A DNA stretch of 64,000 nt from DASRDU01 sp035560235 (GTDB lineage Bacteria > Acidobacteriota > Blastocatellia > RBC074), in the NCBI GenBank assembly GCA_035560235.1, contig DATMAG010000054.1:14374-78373 (forward strand), read 5' to 3'. Position 1 is the stretch's first letter. Every line of letters begins with the position of its first letter. The notes under the pieces are model-generated. The model searched no databases. It was not told the origin of the DNA and saw only the letters and a list, made by a program, of their open reading frames with translations. The translations under genes and the position numbers were made by a program. Of this stretch, positions 37,660-46,360 are shown in pieces.

Positions 37660-39066
37660 TCACTGCCTGCCTGAGGCGCCGGTTGCCGCAGCCGTTCTGG
37701 ATTTCGGCAGCGCGAGTCCGACGGTGCGCTTTTCGGGCCGCAGATATTTCTGCGCCACGCGCTGCACGTCTTCCTTCGTCACAGCCATCAGCTTTTTGAG
37801 TCGCGTATTGACGAGGTTCGGATCGTTATAAACGACTGCCGCTTCGACCAGGCTGATTGCCAGGCCGAGCGAACTCTGGCGCGAACTGATGGCGCTGCGT
37901 CTGGCGAACTGACGGGCTTTTTCCAGTTCCCAGTCGGCAACGGGTTCACGCTGCAGGCGGGCAATCTCCTCCTCAATCACGGCCTCAACGTCTTCGGGTT
38001 TCTTGTCAGGGGCGATGGTGGCGCTGATGGTGAATGCTCCGGGGCCGCGCCGCGAGTTGGCGAAGCTCGAAGCCGAAAGCGCAAGCTGACGCTCCCTGAC
38101 CAGCTTCTGATAGAGCCGCGAACTCTGGCCGCTGCCAAGCACTGTGGCCAGCACCTGAAGCGCATAAGCATCAGGCGTGTTGCCAGTCACACCCTTGTAG
38201 CCGATGTTGAGCAGTGCGAGTTGTGCCAGATTGTCATCAATCGTGAAGCGGCGTTCGCCCTGCTGCTCCGGTTCGGTCACATCAACTTTCGGAGGCGCGG
38301 GTTGTGACGGAATGGACTCGAAATACCTTCTGATTTTTGTGAGCGCCGCTGCCGGATTGAAATCGCCGACGAGCGCGAGCGTCGCGTTGTTCGGCGCGTA
38401 ATAGATGCGGAAGAACTCCTTCACATCCTCAACGCTCGCCGCGTTCAGATCGTCCATCGAGCCGATGACCGAATGCTTGTAATTGAAGTTGTCGTACATC
38501 GTCTCATTGAACTTTTCACGAAAGACGCCATAGGGCTGATTGTCCAGGCCGAGCCGTCGTTCCTCCTGCACCGCATTGCGCTGGTTGTCGAGGTTCTCCT
38601 TCGAGATGTCGAGGCCGCGCATGCGGTCGGCTTCGAGAAAGAGCATGAGATCGAGCTGATTGGCCGGCAGAGTTTCAAAATAGAGCGTGCGTTCTTCACT
38701 GGTTGTGCCGTTCATCTGCCCGCCATTGGTGTCAATCAGGATAAAGTGTTCACTCTTGCCGACATTTTCAGAACCCTGAAACATCATGTGTTCGAACAGA
38801 TGCGCAAAGCCTGTGCGGCCCTGGCGTTCGTTGCGCGAGCCAACATCGTAAATGAGCGCGAGCGAGATGACCGGCGCGCTGTGATCTTCGACCAGAAAGA
38901 TGCGCAGCCCGTTCTTCAGTTTTGTTTCCTGAAACCTGACGGGTTTGAGCGAAGTTGCGGCAGTCGCAATCCGCCTGCTCTGTCGGGGCTTGCTCTGAGC
39001 AAAGGCTGAAGCGCCGGGAAGCGTGAGCACAGCGCTGAGCAGCAGGCAGGAGATACGGTTGAGCAT
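37660..39066 (-). CDS. M16-family zinc peptidase, catalytic subunit
   Basis: About 468 residues from ATG 39066 (AAAGGA upstream), giving signal peptide CLLLSAVLTLPGASAFAQ. HLFEHMMFQG is the inverted zinc motif HxxEH, with a further Glu in AVQEERRLGLDNQPYG. VVEDHSAPVISLALIYDVGS-type residues (here FLVEDHSAP) and YYAPNNATLALVGDFNP follow the family pattern. Works with the adjacent inactive homologue, as in PqqL-like/MPP-like heterodimers. Likely degrades exported peptides. GTGA links it to the partner. Confidence 0.93.
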   Translation of the reverse strand: MLNRISCLLLSAVLTLPGASAFAQSKPRQSRRIATAATSLKPVRFQETKLKNGLRIFLVEDHSAPVISLALIYDVGSRNERQGRTGFAHLFEHMMFQGSENVGKSEHFILIDTNGGQMNGTTSEERTLYFETLPANQLDLMLFLEADRMRGLDISKENLDNQRNAVQEERRLGLDNQPYGVFREKFNETMYDNFNYKHSVIGSMDDLNAASVEDVKEFFRIYYAPNNATLALVGDFNPAAALTKIRRYFESIPSQPAPPKVDVTEPEQQGERRFTIDDNLAQLALLNIGYKGVTGNTPDAYALQVLATVLGSGQSSRLYQKLVRERQLALSASSFANSRRGPGAFTISATIAPDKKPEDVEAVIEEEIARLQREPVADWELEKARQFARRSAISSRQSSLGLAISLVEAAVVYNDPNLVNTRLKKLMAVTKEDVQRVAQKYLRPEKRTVGLALPKSRTAAATGASGRQ

Positions 39067-39104
39067 AAACGGATTCCTTTCGATCCTGACCAGTGGCTGA
39101 TTCA

Positions 39105-40805
39105 CTAAAAGTCCGGCTCCTGATACTCGCCAAAGATCGGACGCAGCGCATCGCACATTTCACCGAGCGTGCAATCGGCGCGGGCGCATTCAATCAGCAG
39201 CGGCATCGTATTTTCACGCGGATCTTCAGCGCCGCGTCTGAGCGCATCGAGCGCACGCTGCGCCGCTGCGTTGTCGCGTTCAGCGCGCAGCCGCCTGAGT
39301 CTTTCGGCCTGAAGCTCAGCGACCGATTCATCAATCTGCAGAATGTTCGGCTCGCCCAGGTCATCGCCTTCCATCTGATATTCGTTGACGCCAACGATGA
39401 CTTTCTCGCCGCGCTCGACGGCTCTTTGATACTGATAAGCTGACTCATGAATTTCCCTTTGCGGAAAGCCCGCTTCAATCGCCTCGACCATTCCGCCCAT
39501 CGCGTCAATCCGGCGGAAGTATTCCCAGGCTTCTTCTTCAAGTTCGGTCGTCAGCTTTTCGATGAAGTACGAACCGCCGAGCGGATCAACCGTATTAGTG
39601 ACTCCGGTTTCGTGCGCGATGATCTGCTGCGTGCGCAGCGCAATCAGCGCCGCGCGTTCAGTCGGCAATGCCAGGGCTTCGTCATACCCGTCGCAGTGCA
39701 GCGACTGCGTGCCGCCAAGCACTGCCGCAAGCGCCTGAATCGCCACGCGAATGATGTTGTTGATCGGCTGCTGCACGGTCAGGCTGACACCGGCGGTCTG
39801 CGAATGAAAACGCAACTGCCACGAACGCGGATTGCGCGCGCCGAAGCGTTCCTTCATCACGCGATACCAGATGCGGCGCGCGGCGCGATACTTGGCAATC
39901 TCTTCAAAGAAATCGTTATGCGCGTTGAAAAAGAACGACAGGCGCGGTGCAAATTCGTCAACCTCGAGTCCGGCGCGAATGCCGTATTCGACATACTCTA
40001 TGCCGTCGCGCAATGTGAAGGCGAGTTCCTGCGCGGCGGTCGCGCCCGCTTCGCGGATGTGATAGCCGGAGATCGAAATCGAATTCCACTTCGGCATTTC
40101 CTGCGCGCAGAACCTGAAGGTGTCGGTAATCAGCCGCATCGCCGGACGCGGCGGATAGATCCATTCCTTCTGTGCGATGTACTCTTTCAGAATGTCGTTC
40201 TGCAATGTGCCGCCGACATTGCGCCACGCCGCGCCCTGCTTTTCCGCCGTTGCCAGAAAGAAGGCAAAGATCATCGAAGCCGGCGCATTGATCGTCATCG
40301 AAGTCGTCACCTGATCGAGCGGAATGCCGTCAAAGAGGACTTCCATATCCTGCCGCGATGAAATTGCCACGCCGCATTTGCCGACTTCACCTTCTGAAAA
40401 CGGATGATCCGAGTCGTAACCCATCAGCGTCGGCAGATCGAAGGCCGTCGAAAGCCCCGTCTGCCCGTGTTCGAGCAGATACTTGAACCGCTGATTGGTG
40501 TCGAAGGCCGAACCGAAACCGGCGAACTGTCGCATCGTCCAGACCTTTGCGCGATAGCCTGTCGGATGAATGCCGCGCGTGTAGGGCGGCTGGCCCGGAA
40601 AACCTATGTCATCGGTGAAGCTGATGCCTTCAAGATCGCGCGGCGTGTACAGGCGCTGAATCGGCTTGAGCGAAACGGTGGTGAATTCAGGTCGGCTTTC
40701 GGGAATTTTGCGAAGCGACGGCTCCAGACATTTTTCTTCCCATTCCTGCTGCGCTTCGTCGAGCGGGCCGCTGATGACGCTGTCCGCGCTGTTGGAACTT
40801 TTCAT
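39105..40805 (-). CDS. icmA: Acyl-CoA mutase large subunit, isobutyryl-CoA mutase type
   Basis: 566 residues from ATG 40805 (GGAG upstream), the same length as characterised IcmA. A TIM-barrel radical B12 mutase: RLYTPRDLEG, FPGQPPYTRGIHPTGY, AFDLPTLMGYDSDHP, SISISGYHIREAGATAAQEL. The two substrate-determining positions, spaced 118 residues apart as in the family, are Phe94 (TMRQFAGFG) and Gln212 (EYIAQKEWIYPP). Methylmalonyl-CoA mutase has Tyr/Arg here and isobutyryl-CoA mutase has Phe/Gln. Hence it probably interconverts isobutyryl- and n-butyryl-CoA with the small subunit at 35717. Usually annotated simply as methylmalonyl-CoA mutase. Confidence 0.9.
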   Translation of the reverse strand: MKSSNSADSVISGPLDEAQQEWEEKCLEPSLRKIPESRPEFTTVSLKPIQRLYTPRDLEGISFTDDIGFPGQPPYTRGIHPTGYRAKVWTMRQFAGFGSAFDTNQRFKYLLEHGQTGLSTAFDLPTLMGYDSDHPFSEGEVGKCGVAISSRQDMEVLFDGIPLDQVTTSMTINAPASMIFAFFLATAEKQGAAWRNVGGTLQNDILKEYIAQKEWIYPPRPAMRLITDTFRFCAQEMPKWNSISISGYHIREAGATAAQELAFTLRDGIEYVEYGIRAGLEVDEFAPRLSFFFNAHNDFFEEIAKYRAARRIWYRVMKERFGARNPRSWQLRFHSQTAGVSLTVQQPINNIIRVAIQALAAVLGGTQSLHCDGYDEALALPTERAALIALRTQQIIAHETGVTNTVDPLGGSYFIEKLTTELEEEAWEYFRRIDAMGGMVEAIEAGFPQREIHESAYQYQRAVERGEKVIVGVNEYQMEGDDLGEPNILQIDESVAELQAERLRRLRAERDNAAAQRALDALRRGAEDPRENTMPLLIECARADCTLGEMCDALRPIFGEYQEPDF

Positions 40806-40934
40806 AACTCGCACTCCGTGTCGGCTTTGATCTGCAATGTGACTGATGAATCGGCTCCTGAATGGCAATCATAGTTGAGCGTTGCTGAACTGGTCAACGC
40901 ACGGCAGATGGCGACAGCCGCATGAATATTGCTG

Positions 40935-41684
40935 TTATTCAATGATTCCGTGCAGCAGCAGGTGAGTAAGGTAAAAGAGCGCGACTCCGGCAAAGACCAT
41001 CAGCGAAGTGCGTGCGCCGCCCTGGCGGTTGACCTCGGGAATCAGATCGGATGCCGCAACGTAGAGCGTAACTCCGGCAGAAAGCGGCAGCGCATAATTA
41101 GCAGCCGTGTGAAAGAGCGTCACCGAAAAGACTCCGGCCAGCGTCGCCAGTGCGATGATCGCCGTCGCCTGCAATGCCGCCCGGTTGTTGCGCCCTGAAG
41201 CCAGAATGATCGAAGCGATGGTGAATCCTTCGGGAATTTTGTGCAGCATCACGGCAATAAAGAGCAGCACGCCAAGCTGCGTGCTGGTCAGCAGCCCTGA
41301 AGCAATCGTCACTCCGTCAAAAAAAGTGTGAATCGAAAGCGCGACAACAGCAGTCGTCGCCGCGCCGTGATGCAGCAGTTCTTCGGCGTGAGTCTCCTCG
41401 CCAAAATGGAAGTGCGGCGCCAGCGTGTGTTCGGCAAACTGAATCAGCAGATAACCCGCCAGAAACAGCGTCATCGCTTCAACCGAATGCACACCCCACA
41501 ACTGCATCGTGACCGGGATGACCTCGATAATCACCGCCGCCAGCATGTAACCCGCGCCCAGCGCCACCAGATATTTGAGCCGGTCGTGTCCGTCAGGTTT
41601 GGTACGGGTCAGCAGAAAACCGCCGAGCAGATTGCCGGATGCCGCCAGCAGTCCGAAAAGGGCAAGTTGAAGAAACGATGTCAT
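40935..41684 (-). CDS. ZIP-family divalent metal transporter
   Basis: 249 residues, about eight hydrophobic segments. Metal-binding TM motifs are ALSIHTFFDGVTIASG (TM4, HSxxDG-like with His/Asp) and VMLHKIPEGFTIAS (TM5, HKxPEG). A His-rich loop between TM3 and TM4 (HFHFGEETHAEELLHHG) is typical. Moves Zn or Fe into the cytoplasm; substrate not determined. A metal need of the nearby zinc protease pair is a loose contextual link only. Confidence 0.93.
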   Translation of the reverse strand: MTSFLQLALFGLLAASGNLLGGFLLTRTKPDGHDRLKYLVALGAGYMLAAVIIEVIPVTMQLWGVHSVEAMTLFLAGYLLIQFAEHTLAPHFHFGEETHAEELLHHGAATTAVVALSIHTFFDGVTIASGLLTSTQLGVLLFIAVMLHKIPEGFTIASIILASGRNNRAALQATAIIALATLAGVFSVTLFHTAANYALPLSAGVTLYVAASDLIPEVNRQGGARTSLMVFAGVALFYLTHLLLHGIIE

Positions 41685-41926
41685 TTGCAGAAGTCACAGT
41701 CCACCAGAAGCGTTGGGTAAAACGGGCGTCACTATAACACAGCCTCAGCAGCTAAGTTCAATCCAGCGCGTGACTTTCGGCAGACGGACGACCGACCAGA
41801 CGGCAGCCGGGCGCGGCAGTGGCGGCTGAAGACGTATCGTCAGCGATAACATTATCTAGTGCTTTCAATATTTTAGGTTGCACAGGTTGAAGTCGGAAAT
41901 TAGATTTTGGTGTCTAACAAAAAAGC

Positions 41927-41955
41927 TTGACAGCCAGATAGCTCTGGCATAGCAT
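41927..41955 (+). promoter_or_regulatory. Sigma70-like promoter for mraZ and the dcw cluster
   Basis: TTGACA (41927-41932), 17-bp spacer, TAGCAT (41950-41955). Transcription should begin about at the first AGTGG repeat. Confidence 0.7.
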
Positions 41956-41965
41956 ACGCCCCATC

Positions 41966-41990
41966 AGTGGAAAAGAGTGGTAAGAAGTGG
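41966..41990 (+). promoter_or_regulatory. MraZ operator: three AGTGG direct repeats, 10-bp period
   Basis: AGTGG occurs at 41966, 41976 and 41986, followed by A/T/C and a purine-rich spacer, exactly one helical turn apart. MraZ is known to bind tandem TGG-type repeats at this spacing near its own promoter. The site overlaps the predicted transcription start. Confidence 0.8.
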
Positions 41991-42021
41991 CCTGCAATTA
42001 GAGTTTTGCAGGGGGCTTTTT
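41991..42021 (+). terminator. Possible leader hairpin with T-run between operator and mraZ
   Basis: CCTGCAA (41991-41997) pairs with TTGCAGG (42006-42012); a five-T run begins 4 nt later at 42017. Could be a weak attenuator for the cluster. Confidence 0.35.
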
Positions 42022-42146
42022 GAGAAACTACCTGAGGTCGTGCAACTGTCCTTAAGCATTTGATTATCAGCGAGTTCCGGGTGATCACGAGGTCATTCTG
42101 ACCGCTTTGGTCTTCCACAAACAGACAACAGCAGCTCTGACAATTT

Positions 42147-42590
42147 ATGTTGCGAGGCAGTTACACGGCGAAGATGGATGACAAGGGGCGGCTCAAGATT
42201 CCGGCGGGATTCAAGCGGGTGCTTGACGAGCAGTACCAGAGTCAGGATTTCTTTGTCACCAGCCTGCACGGGGAATGCGCCTGGATTTATCCCTTGTGCG
42301 AATGGGAGGCGATTGAGCAGCGACTGGCGCTGCTGCCTTCGCTCAATCCAACGCGGCGCAAGTATCTGGATCGCACCAACTATTACGGCCAGGTGCAGCA
42401 GTGCGATCCGCAGGGGCGCATCCTCATTCACCAGCCGCTGCGGGGTGCGGCGGAACTGCTGGATGAAGTGACGGTGCTCGGTCATCTGACTTATCTGGAA
42501 GTCTGGAGCATTGACCGCTTCAGAGCCAGGCTGACCGCGCAGCCCTTTACGCTGGAGGACGAAACTACTCTGTCGAACCTGGGGATTTGA
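42147..42590 (+). CDS. mraZ: Transcriptional regulator MraZ
   Basis: 147 residues, normal length. Two SpoVT/AbrB-like halves: MLRGSYTAKMDDKGRLKIPAGFKRVL at the start (broken by eye into the DxKGRxxIP motif, DDKGRLKIP) and the second DPQGRILIHQPLR (DxxGRIxIP-like). MraZ forms ring oligomers and binds the repeats at 41966, usually repressing the dcw operon. First gene of the cluster, as in most bacteria. The Shine-Dalgarno is weak. Confidence 0.96.
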   Translation: MLRGSYTAKMDDKGRLKIPAGFKRVLDEQYQSQDFFVTSLHGECAWIYPLCEWEAIEQRLALLPSLNPTRRKYLDRTNYYGQVQQCDPQGRILIHQPLRGAAELLDEVTVLGHLTYLEVWSIDRFRARLTAQPFTLEDETTLSNLGI

Positions 42591-42637
42591 AGTAGTGCGA
42601 CAGCGTTCGCGGCTGTCTCAGGCGAGGCTGAAAGGCA

Positions 42638-43612
42638 ATGCAGATTCACCGTCCGGTTATGCTCGCTGAGGCGCTGGAGTTTCTGGCCGCGTCACCAGCG
42701 GAAACGAGTGGCAGTGAATCGTCTGCCGAACGGTTGTTTGTAGATGCGACGCTCGGGCTGGGCGGGCATACGGAAGCGATTCTTGAAGCTTCGCCGCGCA
42801 ATCGCGTGATCGGGTTTGACCGCGATGCTGAAGCGATGGAGCTGGCGAAGAGCAGGCTGGCGCAGTATGCCAACCGGTTTGAAGCCGTTCACACTGATTA
42901 CCGCGAGATCAGGCGGGCGCTCATTGACAGGGGAATCACGGCGGTTGCGGGCGTGCTGGCCGACCTGGGGATTTCGTCACTGCAACTCGATACGCCGGAG
43001 CGCGGTTTCAGTTTCAGGACAGGCGAAGGCCGCGACGATGCGCCGCTCGATATGCGGATGGATCGTTCGCAGACGCTGACTGCGGCAATACTGGTCAACG
43101 GACTGAGCGAGCGTGAACTGGCCGACATTATCTTTGAATACGGTGAAGAACCGGCCTCGCGGCGCATTGCGCGCCGGATCGTGGCTGCCAGAGCCGAGGC
43201 CCCGATCACTACCACCGCGCAACTGGCCGATCTGGTAGTCAAAGCCATCCACCCCCCGAAAGGCCGCTGGCGCATTCATCCGGCGACCCGGACGTTTCAG
43301 GCTCTGCGCATAGCAGTCAATCGTGAACTTGACAACCTGGAAAGCTTCATTGCCGATGCCGTTGACGTGCTCGAAACAGGCGGGCGGCTGGTGGTGATTA
43401 CCTTTCACTCGCTTGAGGATCGCATCGTCAAGCGGGCTTTGAAATTTCAGTCCGGCCAGTGTCTCTGTCCCCCGTCATTGCCGGATTGCCAGTGTGGAAC
43501 TGTGCGGCGTGTCGAACTCCTCACGCGCCGGCCGGTTCAGCCTGACGCCGCAGAGATTGCCGCAAACCCGCGTGCCCGCAGCGCGAAACTGCGGGCCTGC
43601 CAGAAACTGTAA
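42638..43612 (+). CDS. rsmH: 16S rRNA (cytosine(1402)-N4)-methyltransferase
   Basis: 324 residues, normal length. N-terminus HRPVMLAEALEFLA, SAM motif VDATLGLGGHTEAIL, GFDRDAEAMELAK, DLGISSLQLDTPERGFSF and the substrate-recognition part PPKGRWRIHPATRTFQALRI, then VVITFHSLEDRIVKRALKF (broken here for length). All are hallmark RsmH/MraW sequence. It methylates C1402 of 16S rRNA in the P-site. A short insertion (SPAETSGSESSAER) follows the first helix. AAAGG precedes the ATG closely. Confidence 0.97.
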   Translation: MQIHRPVMLAEALEFLAASPAETSGSESSAERLFVDATLGLGGHTEAILEASPRNRVIGFDRDAEAMELAKSRLAQYANRFEAVHTDYREIRRALIDRGITAVAGVLADLGISSLQLDTPERGFSFRTGEGRDDAPLDMRMDRSQTLTAAILVNGLSERELADIIFEYGEEPASRRIARRIVAARAEAPITTTAQLADLVVKAIHPPKGRWRIHPATRTFQALRIAVNRELDNLESFIADAVDVLETGGRLVVITFHSLEDRIVKRALKFQSGQCLCPPSLPDCQCGTVRRVELLTRRPVQPDAAEIAANPRARSAKLRACQKL

Positions 43613-43685
43613 GCCATAAAGTCCGAAGTCCCGTTCCCGGTAAAGTGCCCCCGCAAATGCCCGAGATTCAGGAAGGAGTCCTCAG

Positions 43686-44168
43686 ATGATTACTTACCAT
43701 CGTCCCGCAATTCAGAATGGGCAGATTGCCAGGCGGTCGCGGCGGGTTGCGCCTGCTGCAATTCCGGCCCCGCCGCGTGTGCGCCGAAACCTTGACGCCG
43801 CCACGCGGGCCGCTGGCCCGACGGGCGCGCGCGCAGAGTCGCGTTCAGCGGCCATGCCTGCGTTGATTATCTGCGGGCTGCTGCTGGCTTCGGGGTTTGT
43901 TTACGGGCTTTATCAGCATTTCACCGCTGCCGGAGTGCTGCGTGACCGCGTGCAGCTCAGAACCGAACTCGAACAGGCGCGCACCGAACAGCGCAGCCTT
44001 GAAATCAGGGACGATCAGGAACGCAGCCCGGCGCAGCTTGAACGGCGGCTTGGCGGTGGCGAACTCGTTCCGGTCAGCTTTGATCAGTCAGTTCGTCGCG
44101 CCGCAAATCACGAGACAACAAAGCAGGCGAAGGCTCAGAACAAAGCCAGGGTAAACAGCACTGACTGA
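43686..44168 (+). CDS. ftsL: Cell division protein FtsL-like
   Basis: 160 residues in the FtsL slot between rsmH and ftsI. A basic, Arg/Pro/Ala-rich cytoplasmic N-terminus (residues 1-55), one membrane segment (about 57-76; ALIICGLLLASGFVYGLY), then a coiled-coil part (LRTELEQARTEQRSLEIRDDQ) and a tail. This layout matches FtsL/DivIC-type proteins; sequence identity to FtsL is too weak to prove by eye. AAGGAG lies 8 nt before ATG. The N-terminal tail is longer than in E. coli FtsL. Confidence 0.85.
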   Translation: MITYHRPAIQNGQIARRSRRVAPAAIPAPPRVRRNLDAATRAAGPTGARAESRSAAMPALIICGLLLASGFVYGLYQHFTAAGVLRDRVQLRTELEQARTEQRSLEIRDDQERSPAQLERRLGGGELVPVSFDQSVRRAANHETTKQAKAQNKARVNSTD

Positions 44169-44194
44169 GACTTGAGAGAACGGAGGCGACAGCA

Positions 44195-46342
44195 ATGAAA
44201 ACGAGAAAGAAAGGAAAGAAGAGCAGCGGAGTTCGCCTGCTTTGTCTGGCTGCGTTTTTCGTTTTCTGGATGATTGCCATTGTCTGGAAGCTGGCCTGGC
44301 TGCAGGTGACGCAGCACGAACATTACAGGGCTCGCGCTGAGAACCAGCGCACCGACAGCGTGCAGATCAGCCCCCTGCGCGGCCAGATCACTGATCGCAA
44401 CGGCCAGAGCCTCGGCGAGAGTAATCTGACCGAATCGCTGTTTGTCCTGAAGCGCGAAATCAAAGATCCTGAGAAGATTTCCAGAACCCTCGCTCCGCTG
44501 CTGGGCCTGAACGAAGGCGAACTGATGCAGAAACTGACGAGCGCCACGGGCGGTTCGTTCTGGCTGCGTCGCAAGCTCGATCACGAAAATGCAAAGCTCA
44601 TCAGCGCGGCCATCACTCAGAACAAACTGAGCGGCGTGCATTTCGTTCAGGAGCCGCAGCGTTATTACCCGCACAAATCGCTGGCCGCACACCTGCTCGG
44701 CTTCGTCAACATTGATGAAGAAGGACAGGCCGGAGTCGAACTGGCGCAGGATAAAAATCTGCGCGGCAAACCCGGTCGCGCCATCTTTGAAACCGATGGC
44801 CGTCGGCAGCCGGTCAACTTTCAGGACGTTCCGGCGGTAAACGGCCCGCGCCTTGAAACAACCATTGATGCCACCCTGCAGCATCAGGTCGAAACGATCA
44901 TCGAACGCGCGCGCGGCACAACCAAAGCGCGCAGCATCAGCGCCATCGTGCTTGACCCGAAGACAGGTGAAATCATCGCGCTGGCCAATGCGCCTGACTT
45001 TGATCCGAACGTGCGCCCGAAACGCAGCGGCGATCAGGAAGAAGAAACAGTTCGCCGCAACCGCGCCATCACTGATGTTTACGAACCCGGCTCGGTTTTC
45101 AAGATCGTGACCTATTCCGGCGTGATTGAAGAAGGCCTGGCAAAGCCGGATGACAAGGTTGATTGTCAGGGCGGGCAGATCACGATTCACGGGCGCACGA
45201 TCAGGGATTCGCACCTCGGCACCGGAGTCGTCACAGTTGCTGACGCGCTGGCCAAATCGTCAAACGTCGGCGCGATCAAGATGGCGCAGAAGCTCGGCGA
45301 GGAGCGGCTGGCGAAATATGTTTCGCTCTTTGGCTTCGGCCAGAAAACAAAGATTGATCTGCCCGGCGAAGTCAGCGGTCTGGTCAATCCGCTGAAACGC
45401 TGGAGCGCCACTTCATATGCTTCGATTGCGATGGGCCATGAAGTCGGCGTGACCGCGTTGCAGGCAGTGACCGCGATGGCCACGATTGCCAACGGCGGCG
45501 TGCGCGTGCAGCCGCATGTTGTCCGCCGCGTGATCTCCGAAGATGGTCGCGTGATCTTTGAAACGAAACCCGAAACTCAGCGCGTCATCAGCGAACAGAC
45601 GGCGCGCACCGTGACCGGCATGCTTGAGGATGTCGTCACGCGCGGCACTGCGACGAGAATCAGACTGGCCGGTTACAAGGTCGCGGGCAAGACCGGCACA
45701 GCGCAGAAGGTGCTTGAGAGCGGCGGTTATTCAAATTCAAAATTCGTGGCGTCGTTCGCTGGTTTCATTCCGGCGACGAATCCGCGCTTTGCGATCATCG
45801 TTGTGCTTGATGAACCCGTCGGACTGCATCAGGGCGGCCAGGTTGCCGCGCCGATCTTTGCCGAGATTGCCGAAGCCGCCATCGCCGCTTACCTGGTCAG
45901 ACCCGACAGCGAAGAATATCAGCGGCAGATTGCCGCCGCGCAGGAAAAGGCCCGCGCTGAAACGAAGGCTGAACCGAAACCCGAAACTGCAAAATCAACG
46001 GCCACGCCTGAGCCGCAGCCAAAGAAAACTGCCGCTCAGCCGCAGCCCACCGTTGCAGTAGCGGCAAAGAAACCGGAAGCGAAAAACGCTGAGACTGGCA
46101 GACAAAAATCTGAAGTGGCAGTTGCGGCGACTCCGCAGCGACTGGTGAATACATCGTTGTCATCTGCTTCGAATGGCACGATGCCTGACCTGCGCGGCAG
46201 CAGTCTGCGCGCTGCGACACAGGCCTGTGCCCGGCTTGATCTGAAACTGAAGGTCGCCGGTTCGGGAACTGTGGCGCGACAGTTTCCCGCGCCAGGCGCG
46301 CGCGTCAAACCGGGCGAAGTCTGCCGGGTTGAATTGCAGTAG
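44195..46342 (+). CDS. ftsI: Division transpeptidase FtsI (class B PBP) with C-terminal PASTA domain
   Basis: 715 residues. One N-terminal membrane segment (about 15-35), PBP dimerisation domain (SPLRGQITDRNGQSLGESNL), transpeptidase with YEPGSVFKIVTYSG (SxxK Ser), AKSSNVGAIKMAQKLGEERL (SxN) and VAGKTGTAQKV (KTG). A Lys/Ala/Pro-rich linker (about 560-650) leads to one PASTA domain (MPDLRGSSLRAATQACARLD to the end). PASTA on FtsI is typical of Gram-positive PBP2x and is less usual in Gram-negative-type bacteria. Cross-links septal peptidoglycan. GGAGG precedes the ATG. Confidence 0.95.
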   Translation: MKTRKKGKKSSGVRLLCLAAFFVFWMIAIVWKLAWLQVTQHEHYRARAENQRTDSVQISPLRGQITDRNGQSLGESNLTESLFVLKREIKDPEKISRTLAPLLGLNEGELMQKLTSATGGSFWLRRKLDHENAKLISAAITQNKLSGVHFVQEPQRYYPHKSLAAHLLGFVNIDEEGQAGVELAQDKNLRGKPGRAIFETDGRRQPVNFQDVPAVNGPRLETTIDATLQHQVETIIERARGTTKARSISAIVLDPKTGEIIALANAPDFDPNVRPKRSGDQEEETVRRNRAITDVYEPGSVFKIVTYSGVIEEGLAKPDDKVDCQGGQITIHGRTIRDSHLGTGVVTVADALAKSSNVGAIKMAQKLGEERLAKYVSLFGFGQKTKIDLPGEVSGLVNPLKRWSATSYASIAMGHEVGVTALQAVTAMATIANGGVRVQPHVVRRVISEDGRVIFETKPETQRVISEQTARTVTGMLEDVVTRGTATRIRLAGYKVAGKTGTAQKVLESGGYSNSKFVASFAGFIPATNPRFAIIVVLDEPVGLHQGGQVAAPIFAEIAEAAIAAYLVRPDSEEYQRQIAAAQEKARAETKAEPKPETAKSTATPEPQPKKTAAQPQPTVAVAAKKPEAKNAETGRQKSEVAVAATPQRLVNTSLSSASNGTMPDLRGSSLRAATQACARLDLKLKVAGSGTVARQFPAPGARVKPGEVCRVELQ

Positions 46343-46360
46343 CGGGAATTGAATTACCGA

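Larger units (their letters stand above)
41685..42146 (+). other. 462-bp non-coding leader region ahead of the dcw cluster
   Basis: No gene seen. The 3' half holds the mraZ promoter, the AGTGG operator and a small hairpin; 41685-41926 shows no recognisable element. Confidence 0.6.
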
